A DNA stretch of 64,000 bases from Terebella lapidaria (lineage: Eukaryota > Annelida > Polychaeta > Terebellida > Terebellidae). The position numbers and the translations under genes were made by a program. The stretch spans positions 25,545,106 through 25,609,105 of the forward strand of contig OX424560.1 of the NCBI GenBank assembly GCA_949152475.1. Reading direction: 5' to 3'. Below, piece after piece: positions 11,159 to 23,585 of this stretch; positions within the stretch are counted from its first letter, which is position 1; every line of letters begins with the position of its first letter. Under the pieces are notes generated by a model. It saw nothing but the letters and a program-made list of their open reading frames with translations, was not told where the DNA came from and made no database searches.

Positions 11159-11203
11159 GTTTGCTCGGAATACTTAATACTGGGTATTGATTCCACGTCT
11201 ATT
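11159..11203 (+). repeat. 45-bp direct repeat, right copy
   Basis: It is identical to 7871-7915 and marks the 3' end of the Penelope-like element. Sequence after 11203 belongs to the upstream region of the THAP gene. Confidence 0.9.
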
Positions 11204-11439
11204 CTAGGCTACTAGAATCGTTTTCATACGACATCGCATTGTTCTTTTACGCAATAACGGTCTTTACGTAATCCGCGTGAGAAAGTAGTTTCAGCCCGGT
11301 GTTGGTCAGCGAGTGATACAGATTAAAGTACAAGAGAAGTCAGAATCGATTGATTTTTTTTGTATATATATGCAATCAACTGGTCTCATAGATGACGAAT
11401 GTGGCAAAATTTGGGTCAATCACCACCTATCAATATATT

Positions 11440-11528
11440 TAATCGATAATAAAACCGGCCGTTTTGATGCAAAACTGCAAAGTCGCACGGGGGCGCTGCG
11501 AGCGTTCTGTGACGTCACAACGAGAACC
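11440..11528 (+). promoter_or_regulatory. Mirrored CRE-containing upstream region of the THAP gene
   Basis: TGACGTCA (11510-11517) is a perfect CRE/ATF-type palindrome within GACGTCACAACGAGAACC (11511-11528). The same 18 bases occur on the opposite strand at 23586-23603, upstream of the convergent ballast-domain gene. Weaker similarity continues outward: a GGGCGC block, then AATCGATAA against AATCAATAA, and ATTAAAG-x-ACAAGAGAA at about 11321-11339 against about 23767-23784. It may be a shared promoter or a diverged terminal inverted repeat. Confidence 0.55.
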
Positions 11529-11669
11529 CTTTCTCTCTCGCGGCCATTACCAGCTGTAAGAAACACTTTACTCGAGCGAACTTCCTTTTACATGTGAATT
11601 GTTGGTTTAGTTTACCCGTTCTACTTCATTTTTTATAAACAAGGAGCTCATATTTCATAGATTAGTACA

Positions 11670-14600
11670 ATGCCGAGGAGGTGTGTCGTAGCTGGATGCG
11701 ACGGAGAGGCTGTGACGAAGGTGCGGAGTATTCATCTTTTTCCCACGGCCACGCCATCCACGCCCGGCAGCGCCAGCGTCAGGCAGCAGTGGGTGAAGTT
11801 CGTGCAGGTGTGGAGGGTGGGATGGCAGCCCACGGCCACATCGATGATCTGCTCTGACCACTTCACACCTGATGATTTCACCAACTGGCACCAGTTCACT
11901 GCAGGTAAATTTGTCCACATCCGTGTGAGCAATTCACTGCACAACTTGCCACACGAGATCACATTTTGAAGATTTGTCTGATACTAGATTCTAGAGTCTA
12001 CTGCAATGATTTTTTTCTCAAAAATCTGGTCGTAAATGCTTGTCATTGTCAATAAATATTATTCTCCTTTGGCACGTTTGGGCGATTCCATTTGGATACT
12101 TTGCATAGGCCCTGATAGGGGTGAGGGTTAGGATTTGGGACCGCCCACACATGTAAACTGATTCGAAATGACTCGCTTGTGCAGGTACCTTGTCGACACC
12201 TGACAACCCGATCCCCCCATTATGCCTAATTTGAACATGTCCACTTTGATTTCGTGATCAGAGGTCGATAACCAAACAATATGTCGGCACCCACGGTTTT
12301 TTTTGAGAAACAGATAGCGTTCCTGAAGGCAGGTTTGTGTAAATTGATTGCCGTTTGTACCACAGACATACAATTTTGAATAGTTCGCTCGAAGTTACTG
12401 GACTGAAGGCAAAAAACGGTGTAAAGGAGTTAAAAAAGAGTATACCTAGTTATGAATGTCTGACGCTAGCATTTTGAAGCCCCGCTGGCTGCCCTAAGTT
12501 GGTCTGGCTACTTGAGAGCCAAATACCCGATTTCCTGATCGCGTAAACCAAGCTTGCCACACATACTTGCAACAAACTTGTGCTGGTGATTAGTTTTAAC
12601 AAGCCGCCAAACTCTGTTAGTATGTTTGTTCACCAGATTGAATAGAATTAAAAACAGCTAGATACACATTTTGTCACACACACAATGTGAACCAAAACGA
12701 CCCACAACAGTACTATGGTTGAGATATATGCAACATCCTGTGAAAAAATTATAATGATCAGACGCACAGAGCTATACACTGTACAAAACGTGGATGTTAC
12801 CAATTTGAGAGTTACATTTTGCGCATTTGTGGATTTACCGTATGTGCCAGAGCATAACGGGGATCCCCTCTAGGCACAGGGCTTATGATTGGAGACCAGA
12901 ACAGGTTACCGTGTTGCATGTTCATGAAACTAGTGTTAGAAAGAGTAGGGATTTTTGTATCCAGGTACTCGTTGGGCCATAATCGAACCGTAACCGGGTA
13001 CTCGTTTGCCAATTACATATTTACAAATTCATGATTATAAGGCCATAAAGTCGCCATATATGCATTGTCTGCACCATAACTGTGTGAGCCGGAGAAATTT
13101 CAATTTGTGCGCCAAAACCTGAACTGTTTTATTGAGTGGAGAGTTAATGTCACGAGTCAACCGGATAGTTTCAGTGATAAATCTGTTCATTTCACCCAGT
13201 GTGGGCGAACTACGGGCATATTTCTGTGTGTGATATGATTTCTGTGTGTGTTACGGGCAATCGGTTATTCATTTCGTAACTGGTTAATGGCAAACTGTAA
13301 CCGGGGCGAGTCACCCGGTTACTCCTTCTAACACTAAAACCAACTTCCAAGGCCCTTGAGCTTAGCTGCTAATATTTGGGGATTATTAGGGTATTTCGGC
13401 ACGAAAAATAGCTTTGTCAGAATTCTTTTTCCCTTCTTTCTTTTTATTTTTCCACTTTTTGATCTCCAGACGATAACTCGGGAACGCCTGGATGTATCTC
13501 CAAGAATTTTTCACCAGTTATCACTCAGTCACATAGATGAACCCCATTGTTTTGGAGGCAGCTCCGAGCTCTGTTTGGTCTGTGAGGATGAATTTCTTGT
13601 CAATAGCTTCCGGATGATAATTTGAAATAATACTTCTGGAACTTGACACTCGCTATTGTGTAAGAGAGAAACCCTATTGATTATGGGGTGAATCAGTCGA
13701 ATGACCTTCGGCCAAGAGCTCAAAAGTTATTTTAGTGAGTCATCTTGAGGCCAACTACATATTTTATAGTGTCCAGACTCGTTTGAAATTGTTAAATTCT
13801 CCTATACATTTTAATGGGACACCTTTTGCCTAATATCTCACTTAATATTGACATTAGAGATCAGGAATCAATTGTGAACGTATCTAGGAAATGATATGTG
13901 CTGAATATTCTCGTGACCTCTGAACTCATTTTCAAGGTCCGAGCACAAACTGGCTAATATCTCGCTTATCATGACTTCACAGCATAGGAATCAATGTGGA
14001 CATACTAGAAATGATAAATGCTGAATATTCTTGTGACCATGAATTGACCAATGATCTTATTTTCAAGGTCATGGGATGAAAGGCTAATATCTCAAATATG
14101 TTGTCCGGTAACCTGTCTCAGGGGTATCTTGGGTGAACTTGGCCCTGGACCAAATTTTTTTTTGCTGAGTCGGCGTTTTTCATTTTCGGCCATATCTCGG
14201 AAACGGTGCGTCATAGAGCAAAAAGTAGTGATATGCGGACTCGTGACACTAGGCCAACATGTCTTAGGTGTATCCTGGGTGAACTTGGCCCTGGGCCAAA
14301 TTTTTTTTTGCTGAGTCGGCGTTTTTCATTTCCGGCCATATCTCGGAAACGATGCATCGTAGAGCAATACGGACGTTATTTTCAGACTCGTGAGTCGTGA
14401 CGCTAGACAAACATGTCTTAGGGTATGTTGCGTGAACTTGGCCCTGGGCCACATTTTTTTTGCTGAGGCGGCGTTTTTCATTATCGGCCATATCTCGGAA
14501 AAGGTGCGTCGTAGAGCGAAACGGACGTTTTTTTTGGGCTCATGGCACTTGACAAACATGTCTTAGTGGTGTCTTGGGTGAACTTGGCTCTGGGCCAAAA

Positions 14601-17600
14601 TTTTTTTGCTGACTTGACAGTTTTCATTTCTGGCCATATCTCGGAAACGATGTGTCGTAGAATGAAACAGATGTTATTTTTAGACTCTTGGTACTAGACA
14701 AACATGTCTTAAGGTATGTTGGGTGAACTTGTCCCTGGACCAAATTTTTTTTCTGCTGAGTCGGCGTTTTTCATTTTCGGCCATATCTCAGAAACGGGGC
14801 ATTTTAGAGCGAAACAGATGAATTTCAGTCGAAATGTCCCAAGGCATCTTCAAGCCTTGACGTTTAGTTTTTCTTGAATTTGGTGATGTTGGGAATTGTC
14901 AGTAGTTAACACTTCATCTGTAATTGTATTGTGCATTGAAATGCCCCAAGGCCTCTAGGCTTTTATGTCTAGTTTATTCCAATGCCATCCCAGACCGCTG
15001 AAGGCCTAACATGGGTTCATATGATTTGTACATGAATAACAGTGGTTTACCAAAAGTCGGTATCCAATTTGCTTTCATATACAGGAATAATGTACCTAAC
15101 ACATTTGTAATATCCAGATTCAATGTTTCTTACTGATCAGAATGTTCTTTCAGAATGTCATACACATAGATCATATTAGTGATATAATATGATGAGTTAT
15201 GTCGCGTCACATTAGGTCTGGAAACAACAGTTTACTAGTATTAAAGTGGAATAATCTGTTTTTGGTTTTCCGGTTGAAAGTGATCAATAGCTTTTAGCTG
15301 TCCTAAGAGCAGCTGTACAGTGTAAAGGTTCCAAAAGTATATTTTATATACATGATTATAAATGAACTTGTCTCTCAAGTTTGGATGATTCCAATACACA
15401 GGCTTTGCAAGCAAGCTGTTGATGAAGGATGCAGCTGTGCCCTCAGTCCAGCCACCAAAGGAAAGAATACAAGCACGACAACTTCAGCAGCGTGGACTTA
15501 GTGAGCAAATTATTTCATTGCATGTATTTTTTGTGAAATCCTGGGGACCCGACGCTGATAACCAAATTATAACTGAGTTATGGTTCAATACCGGTAACCC
15601 GGGAGTAAACTTACAGCGGGACCAAGTTAGTTGTCATGCTCATTGATAGAAGGTACATTATTTCCAACAAAATTTTCATTTCAGCTGGTGAACAAAAGAC
15701 TGGAAAACCGAAGGAGACTGTGGCAAGGCCAAGGAAAGCTGTGGCCAAGCTCGATATTGCTCGAGTGAGTTGAGAAAGTTTGGTCTAACTACTAGTATGT
15801 TAGCAGAATTTTTTCAAGAAAGATCCTGAAATAAATAGTACACTGTGAAAATGTACATGTGTATACCTAATGTACTGTGGCAAGATGTAGAGTGGGATAT
15901 GACATTGTTGCCTGGGATAGGATTCAAGTTGCTTGGGATAGGAATCCAGTTGCCTAGGATAGGAAACTTGTATATATTGTAAAAGTTGTGTAAGTTGTGT
16001 AAGTGTTGATATGGAGTTGTATTTGTGCACTTTCAGAGCCTGGCATGCATGCCTCCACCTGGCCCAGTAGATCGAGAAGTCCCTGACACCGACATTCTGG
16101 AGGAGACTCTCTCTCCCATTGGTTTTGATGAGCCAACAGGGCACATCCAAGGTAACTACTTATTGATTGCCCAGCTATATAATGTAAATAAAAATACTCT
16201 GTATGTATGATTCTGTTCAAAATCAATGAATGTCTTACATGAGCCTCTTGGCTTATATGTCCTTACGTGATTGAACAACAATAAATACTGGTATTATTTT
16301 TATTGAATTATGAACTTGGCTTCAACATTAGCGGTTGCTTGTTTGATTGTGAATTCATCCTCAATTTTTCTTCTAGAGGAGATTACAGGCGATGGAAGCT
16401 TTACTGCTAATGGAAGCTTTACTGCTAGCACACAGTGTGATTTTAAGCCTTGGCTTCGAACACGAGGTTTGTACATTTCAGAATATGACACATGTATGTA
16501 CTGTCTATCAGCTCTGCAGCATACAACTAATTTATGTTATTAGTTTGTGAAATATGTGTATACTATTTAGTCTTGTGAATTTTTGGTCAAAAGTATTTCC
16601 TGAGTGTTCTCGTATTTGTATAAAGAAATACAGGTTGATGTCAAGGTCAAGAAGATTGAGGTGGGCACACAGTGTTCATTGCTGGAGGCTCCTCCCCTGC
16701 AGCTGTTGTCCAACCAGGAACCAGTAGGCTACTGGAGAATTTATTCTCGTTCATATCTATGTATTTTCTGAAAACATTGACAGATTACATAGTACACTCA
16801 GTAATTGAACTTCAAATGTTAGGTTCCAATTGTTGTATCTGTGGACATTCTTCATTGTGTGTACATTCCAATACAGAAGGTGATCAATATCTCACAGGTG
16901 GTCGATGACGTCACAGAGCAAGAACCCATGGATATGGAGGATGACACCCGACTGGACCCAAACTGGGAGCCCACTTCTGATGACGAGGACGACGAAGACG
17001 ACGAGGCTGTGCCAGAGTTCACCTCGTGAGTGATTCTACTAATGAATTAAATCATAGCTAATAGACATTTACAGATTTCATGTAATCGTGGTTTGCATTA
17101 GTGCATTGGTGGGGAAAATAAAAATAATTACATGGATTTTATTTTTGTGGCAGGGATTTTTGCACCTGTCTTAGGACTTGCCAATCAGAAAAAAAATGAA
17201 AACGGACACCTCAAAGGCATGAAAGTACTCACTCATATTCAGATATATATAATGTTTCAGAGTGGTTCATTTTTTCCCACATAGTTGTCCAGAACATCCA
17301 GAAACAGAGCACAAGTTCATTGTGTTCCATTCCAACCTTCTGGCCTTGTTTGACAAGTGTGAGAACTGTCGTGAGCCTACAGAAGCAGTCATCAAAAGTC
17401 GCATCGGCACATTCATCAGGGTGGAACAGGTATGAGATAAGTGGACTATTCAAGTTCATATTTAAGATTATGTGTTGACTTCAAGTTGTTTTGCATTCCA
17501 GATTTGTGTTCTCTATGTTGCCTTCATCAAGTTCATGTTTTCCTGTTTTCATATCCATTTTCCCGATAAGGAGACCCCTTATTCGCCTGATGACCAGAAT

Positions 17601-20126
17601 GTATCTGATTTGAATCAGTGAGAGGTAAATTTCACAGAGTAACATTGTCATTTCTTGTATTCCTGTAGTTATCATTGAACTTCAGCTTCAATCAAGAGTG
17701 TGTATGGTATTGAATGTCTTCACATTTATAGTATTGAATGGTTTTATATGTACAATGTATTGACAAAACAATTTCCAATGCAAATGCAAATAAAAATTTT
17801 CAGCACTGCGTGGCCTGCTCCCATTCCCGGACTTGGGACAGTCAGCCGATGCTCCGTGGGAGGATGCCAGCCGGGAACCTCGCTCTGTCAGCCTCGATGT
17901 TGTTCTCCGGCAGCATGATCCAACAGTCCCTGAGGTTGCTGAGCATCATGAACGTGGCCTGCTTCTCAAGGAGAACTTATTTCCAACACCAGGTGAATAA
18001 ACAGCACTGAACAAAACATGAAAAATGGTCTCCATACTCCATCTAGCTATGGTAGCGATGCAAACCGATGGGATAGTGGACAAATGAGGCTGGAATCTGA
18101 AGGAGATCAGGAGGCAATGGGGTTTTGTTTTGTACATCTCAATAATACTGTTAGCCAAGTACTGAGTGGGATGTTACAGTTAGTAAGGTAAAGTGTGCAG
18201 TTTTGTGAGTGGACTTAAACAACTTCACATACTTTCAATACGCTATAGTAAATGTCTTTCTATGGCAGACAAACTTCCTGGAACCGGTTGTTCTACGAGA
18301 GTGGGAGGTACAGCAGCAAGCTGTGGTTCAGGAGTTGAGGGAGCTGGGCGGCGGCCTCCACTTATCTGGGGACGGGCGCTGCGACTCACCCGGATACTGT
18401 GCTAAGTTTGGCTGCTTCACTATCATCGACGGAAGAGTGAACAAAGTCGTGGACCTGGAATTGGTTCAAGTATGAAGAAAATTCTAAATATAGATGAAAT
18501 ATTGACAAAATATGCTGAAGATAACTTTTGAATTTGTAACAGTCGGTACTATTGATTCCATTCATTTGTGAATACATACAGAGCACAGAGGTTCCAAACA
18601 GTGCATGGTGTGAGGTAGAAGGCTTCAAACGGGCGATGACTTTCGTACAGAACCAGGACTTAGAGGTGACCGAGCTGGTGACCGATCGTCACGTCAGCAT
18701 CGCGAAGATCGTTCGGGAAGAGCACCCAAACGTCCGGCACTGGAACGATGTCTGGCATTCAGCAAAAGGTTGTTCCCCTTCTGATCTTGGCACACCACTA
18801 CATGGTTGTGTGGTGACAATGAATTTGGACAACTTTGTATGTCCTTTGAACATCTTTGGCCTGTTATTGTAATGTGTGTGATCACAAGTGAACCTTGAAT
18901 ATTGTTGTTACATTCAGGCTTGAGGAAAAAGCTGCAGGCACTGGCAAAATCCCACCCACTCGTCTCAGCATGGCTGCACTCGATCATCAACCACATGTAT
19001 TGGGTTGCCGCCTCCACCAGTGACGGAGATGAAGTGTTGAAGGAAGGGAAGTGGTTGTCTCTGCTCGACCACATAGTCAATGACCATACCAACTGTTTCC
19101 ATGATCCCTTGGAGAACGAGGACAGGAACAAGCAATGGTTTGACCCTGGTCAGTACTTTCTGACATGCTATACAAGCTGCGCCTGCATCTGTCAGTTTGT
19201 CATATAATCTATCCAGCCCTTTTCGGCTAAATACATTGGCTCACACCATGAAGTGCATAGGGGTATTTTGGATGATTTTCATTCTGGCCCTGAAATTTTC
19301 TCATTGAAACAAAATCCAAATCATCTGTAGATTTATTGCATTGTTTTGTTGGCAGCGAGCATGGAATTCTTCAAGTTGGAGAAGCTCCTGTGTGACAAAA
19401 AGCTCCTTAAGGATGTCAGGAAACTGTCACCAAAATTTCAAACATCTCAGCTCGAAGCTTTCCACTCGCTGATGATTCGCTTCGCCCCGAAACACACGGC
19501 CTTCTCATATCTTGGGATGCTTTGTAGGTGAGAACTTCATGATTATTTTGCCACCAAAGGATGATGAAGATGACACAATAAAACATGTAAATAGTGATTT
19601 TATCTTTCCTCAATTTTCACTCTGAAACAGGCTCATCCTCTCTGCACTACACTACAATGAGAACAGCACCAAGCAGCAGGCATCGACTGCCAGTGGACAG
19701 ATGAGGTGGGCCGTCAAATTTCGGAAAGCAAACCAGGGAGAGGCCAGTCTGAGCAAGATCAGGAACACTGCAACGTTTGGTGGGTTAGTAATGAAGACGC
19801 CGGTTTTACATTACATGACAATTTTGAGGTCAGATGACACAGATTGACCAAACTTTTTGAAGTCTTGCCAAAATACATCATAATGTGTAATCAAAAAGGC
19901 CTATAAATGTTTTTGATGTGAAATGTGTTTCAAATTGACAGAGTACAGCAAGAAGCTGATGAGCCGGCTGTTCACCGAGTACGTTGCAGACCCAGCAGCC
20001 CTCACTGCTTCCATTGACGACATCAGAGGGAAAGTTCCCCAGCCACTGTCATCCAAGTACGGCCCAGTGGACAAAGCACATATGGTCCAGGATTATGAGA
20101 GTCGCTTCAGTGACCTAACTTTGTAG
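11670..20126 (+). CDS. THAP-domain, Kolobok-like transposase protein (15 exons, 774 aa)
   Basis: Exons: 11670-11904, 15402-15500, 15685-15764, 16037-16151, 16377-16466, 16626-16723, 16877-17025, 17285-17429, 17804-17992, 18269-18469, 18582-18768, 18918-19148, 19356-19527, 19631-19779, 19942-20126. All junctions are GT/AG and total 2325 nt without a stop. Exon 1 is a THAP DNA-binding finger (C5, C10, C61, H64), and AVPSVQPP follows in exon 2. An acidic stretch lies near residues 270-285, and a CxxC pair (C314/C317, C339/C342) precedes the core. The core has [10 protein letters not shown] (D435/D439), TDRH (D502), DVWH (523-526) and QLEAFHS (E640), a plausible DDE triad of an RNase-H-like transposase. 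The exon 6 acceptor (AAAG at 16625) is chosen only because the stronger CAG at 16633 puts a stop in frame. Intron 1 (3.5 kb) holds repeats; 11905-13789 and 14823-15401 show nothing recognisable. It could be a live transposase or a domesticated gene. Confidence 0.85.
13790..14113 (-). repeat. Pearl-like core fragment in intron 1, reverse orientation
   Basis: It contains two degenerate reverse-complement monomers of the 1790-3120 array ('gctgaatattct', 'caaggtc', 'aatatctcgctta'). It ends at TCCGGTAACC (14104-14113), the same terminal sequence found at 3959-3968. Confidence 0.7.
14114..14822 (+). repeat. Tandem array, about 147-bp monomers, five copies, intron 1
   Basis: The phrase 'gggtgaacttggccctgg' recurs at 14131, 14277, 14430, 14576 and 14721. 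Each is followed by a T-run, 'tcggcgtttttcat' and 'ggccatatctcggaaac'. Open frames on both strands here are products of the repeat. Confidence 0.9.
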
Positions 20127-20640
20127 CACAGTATTCCTGACTGCCTCCAGAACTAAAGATCTTATGACCTTCTGGCATGGCGTTGCGTCCGACTGTCCAT
20201 CTAGCCGGGCAAACAACGATGGCTCAAGGGCTGCAAAATTTCTCCACGATATTGGCTTGACCTTGTACTCAGACATACCTGAAGGCTAAATCCCAAGGTC
20301 ACATCTGACCTGGAATATATAAATTGGCCTTCACAGACAAAATGCTTTTAGAAACAAGTTAAAATTTTTGTATTATCCTATGAAAGTAGGGAGTGATAAA
20401 TGACTTGAGTAGTAAATCTCAAGTTCATCAAAAATGGCCAATTTGGAACTTTTTTTCATGTTAACGGTATTTGTCTGGTAACCTATCTTTAAGAAGGCCC
20501 TTAGGCTGATTTTTGTTATTGACCTACGGAGTGTCACGTTGTATATTGTGCAATGTTTTATTATGTCAACAGTGCGAGTACCTAAAAATGTCTTCATTGT
20601 TATTGTATTTGGTGAGTTGGAGAATGGACTGCTGATTCAA

Positions 20641-20646
20641 AATAAA
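20641..20646 (+). terminator. Probable poly(A) signal of the THAP gene
   Basis: This is the first AATAAA I found downstream of the stop at 20126, about 515 bases after it. The 20127-20640 stretch is presumed 3' untranslated sequence with no other recognisable feature. Confidence 0.5.
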
Positions 20647-20810
20647 ATGCTCTGAATACTTGGGAGCAGCATTGGTGAATGTACTTTGTGAATATTTTAT
20701 GACATACCGCTGTATTGTTTCTAAATCAGAAGCTACTTCCGAGCCTGTCTATGACAGGTAAAGAATAAGACTTTATCGTATTGAATTGGCCATCAAGACG
20801 TTTGTACATG

Positions 20811-20816
20811 TTTATT
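20811..20816 (-). terminator. Probable poly(A) signal of the ballast-domain gene
   Basis: AATAAA on the minus strand, 166 bases after the stop codon of the convergent gene. Together with the plus-strand signal it leaves a gap of about 165 bases between the two transcript ends. Confidence 0.55.
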
Positions 20817-20981
20817 GAGCAACAGATTGGATACATGTTAGATATAATGTATACAGAGCTATTTATCATGTTTATGCATACAAGTCAATTCTGTGGCAAC
20901 AAAATGAGAATCATGTGTGAATGAGACAAACATGAAAATATGTAAAACATGATGTGCACAATGAATCCAATGTCAAAAAGT

Positions 20982-23562
20982 TCACTCTAGTGGAGGCCAC
21001 TCGAAACCCTTGTATCGCTGTCCCTGGTCATTCGGGTAGGCTTGTCTGATGGCATTGACAGCACATGATGGCATGGGTAGACGGTTCCGTCTGCCGAGCA
21101 TGCCCCAGCACATGCGCACAAGCTGTCGGTAGGCAGTGTACCTGTACCGTCTGTTGAAAGAAAAATATGCCTCAGTGAGGGTTGATAAAGGGATGTAAAG
21201 CAAAGGGATGTAAAGCAGAAGTATGATCGGTGATAAATTCCAATGAAATATTCGTGAATAAGCCGTCGTTCGGGGATAATCCTATTGTTGCCCACCTTCT
21301 ATTGTTAGAAAGTGGGCAACAATAGGTTTATCCCCCAGCGATGGCTTATTACCTAATTTCTATATACATGTATGCCAAAATTTGTTAGAATAGCTGGCTG
21401 TCTGCTGGTAATTTTGCTGGAGCAATGCTTTATTCGAAGTGCTTTTTTTTCAATGACCCTTCGAATCTTGTACATGTTGTAAATTAACAACGTTTTATCT
21501 TTGCAACATTGTTTGTATATCTTCGTCTTGTATGGATACTACAATACACTAAAGACATCATCTATATACTTAACAACACTTATCTGTTAAAAGATAGGTG
21601 TCAGGGGATCCCCAGGCCGAATAAATTCATTGTAATTTCTCATCGATCAGTACTTATGCTTCACAGCCATTATAATGTGCAATCGTAACAGACCTTGTAA
21701 TCATAATCAAATTTTTAATGTGCACCCACTGTCTTATACACCCATCAAATATTAGTGCATTGACTGCATTCTGTCAGAGTACATGGAATTTGCTGCTAGA
21801 AAAAACAATATGCTGGAAAAGTTCTCAATAATGTTGACCTGTGTAGTTCAGGGGGTACATCCGGATTGCTCCGGATGTTGTACTGGTGCCAGGCTGTGTG
21901 TAGGCTCCAGGGACTGAGGCACACGTCTGGGAACCCGGGGTGCTGGGTGATGCATTTAACTTTGGGGTCTTGTTCCTCGATTGGACGCAGGAAGTTGAGG
22001 ATCACCTCATACTCCCGGCAACAAACGGACTCCGTCTCCGTCTCCATGGCAACACATTGTCCACAACTGCACCTGAAATGTTGAAATTGCATTGTATAAC
22101 AATCATGGTTTGGCCATGTGGTTTGTTTTTAATTTTTTTGGTTGTATGAATGATTATGATTGTATGGGCGAACAGGTATGATTTCTTGAATTGATCTTTG
22201 TACCAACATATCTGCATGTGTTCAGAAAATAAATAAGAAGATAAATAATCTATGCATTCTACCTTGTATTTTTTTTATTGGGAGTTTTAACACAAGGTCT
22301 TGAAAATGAAAACAAATACATGTACACAATGTCATGTATGTTTTAGGGTCTCCTAAATGTCCTGTGTTAGGTTTATACATACATGTGGCAAGTGGTGACG
22401 AACGGTTTGGGGGAGAGACTTTACATGCAAAAATATTTTGAATGAAATTAGTGGAATACTACATATTACTTACAAGAAAAATGAGATTACACACCCTTGT
22501 GCATGGGGACTACATAACCGAAAACAAAATCATTTACATGCAATCATTTTCATCAGACTTTACATGCAAAAATATTTTGAATGAAATTAGTGGAATACTA
22601 CATATTACTTACAAGAAAAATGAGATTGCACACCCTTGTGCATGGGGACTACATAACCGAAAACAAAATCATTTACATGCAATCATTTTCATCAGACTTT
22701 ACATGCAAAAATATTTTGAATGAAATTAGTGGAATACTACATATTACTTACAAGAAAAATGAGATTGCACACCCTTGTGCATGGGGACTACATAACCGAA
22801 AACAAAATCATTGATAATTCCGCTATATACAACTCGTATACAGAGGTAATATTTTTGTCCTTATAGCATTATCCTTATAACCGTGTAAATTATGTAATAT
22901 AGGCTAGACACCTCACACACGTTCCTAATACTTATATACTTCCATCCAGCACCATTATAGTGTTCAGACACAATATCGCCAGTAGCCCAATACTGCACAT
23001 AATTTGTTGCACAGTGTAGACCTACAGTGCCAAGTACACATTGTAAACCCCTACTGGCTCGTCAGGTCACACTCGACATGCTCAAGGGCACTGATGTCTG
23101 CTTTTTGGTGTGGAGGCCTATAGATCTGTGTGGCACTGTGAGTGTCGAGGGGTGGGGCGCTGGTCCTGTGCTGAGTAATGTTTACTGTAGGCCCTAGATG
23201 ATGGAAGATAATTCGTGATAAGTTTCAACAATGAGAAACAACACCCTGTATACACCCGTGACCCTCCATAACTTCCATGCACCCACACCTCTCGATGTAT
23301 TGTTGGTGCGGCCACAGCCTGAGCGACGCGGAGCTCAGACTGTGCTGTATACAGCCGTACTCTACTCAGACTGTGGCAAGCGCATGCACGAGAAACGGGC
23401 ATAACCAACGAACTTCATGTGCAAATAAAAATATAATTTCACGTACCAGTTGATGTTTCCTTTCCTTTCCCCTACTTCTGGTTCCTCTGGGTCCCCATCA
23501 AAAGAAACAGACGTAGAAACACTCGCAGTTGGTTCAAATCTGTACGGCCTTATGCTCGCCAT
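20982..23562 (-). CDS. P2X7 intracellular (ballast)-domain-like protein (3 exons, 172 aa)
   Basis: Exons on the minus strand: 23562-23447, 22072-21839 and 21150-20982. They join in phase to 519 nt including the stop, with GT/AG borders. The start is MASIRPYRFEP, typical of this family, followed by an acidic stretch. Residues 39-57 carry WCxCGQC...ESVCC, then C79 and ITQHPGFPDVC to C90. The last exon has YRYTAYRQLVRMCWGMLG, LPMPSCAVNAIR and YKGFEWPPL. These match the zinc-coordinating cysteine pattern of the P2X7 cytosolic domain and its stand-alone invertebrate relatives. No membrane segment is seen, so this is not a P2X channel. The gene converges on the THAP gene; its CRE-containing upstream region mirrors that of the THAP gene. 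Intron 1 holds a 139-bp minisatellite, and 21151-21838 shows nothing clear. The molecular function is unknown. Confidence 0.8.
22417..22813 (+). repeat. 139-bp minisatellite, 2.85 copies, in intron 1 of the ballast gene
   Basis: 'gactttacatgcaaaaat' starts copies at 22417, 22556 and 22695, so the period is exactly 139. Copies are almost identical, implying recent expansion. The overlapping open frames at 22442-22814 are produced by the repeat and are not considered a gene. Confidence 0.95.
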
Positions 23563-23585
23563 GTCAGAAATGTCAACAAAACGAA

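Larger units (their letters stand above)
7871..11203 (+). mobile_element. Penelope-like retroelement, permuted GIY-YIG/RT order, inactivated
   Basis: The order is a 45-bp terminal direct repeat, a structured leader, an N-terminal GIY-YIG endonuclease region, a Penelope-type reverse transcriptase, a 3' untranslated region of about 190 bases, and the same 45-bp repeat. In canonical Penelope elements the endonuclease follows the RT. Upstream placement is described for the Naiad and Chlamys groups, so this is probably Naiad-like. The coding region is broken by two frame changes (near 9350 and near 10530) and no Sec-type in-frame TGA was noted. A second, truncated copy lies at 49221-49951. Confidence 0.8.

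Noticed and set aside
14114..14822. CRISPR-like array
   Set aside because: Monomers of about 147 bp are homologous throughout, with no alternation of constant repeat and unique spacer, and the context is eukaryotic.
22442..22814. Overlapping 93- and 77-residue ORFs as a repeat protein gene
   Set aside because: The period of 139 is not a multiple of three, the frames differ between copies, and the stretch lies in an intron of the opposite-strand gene.
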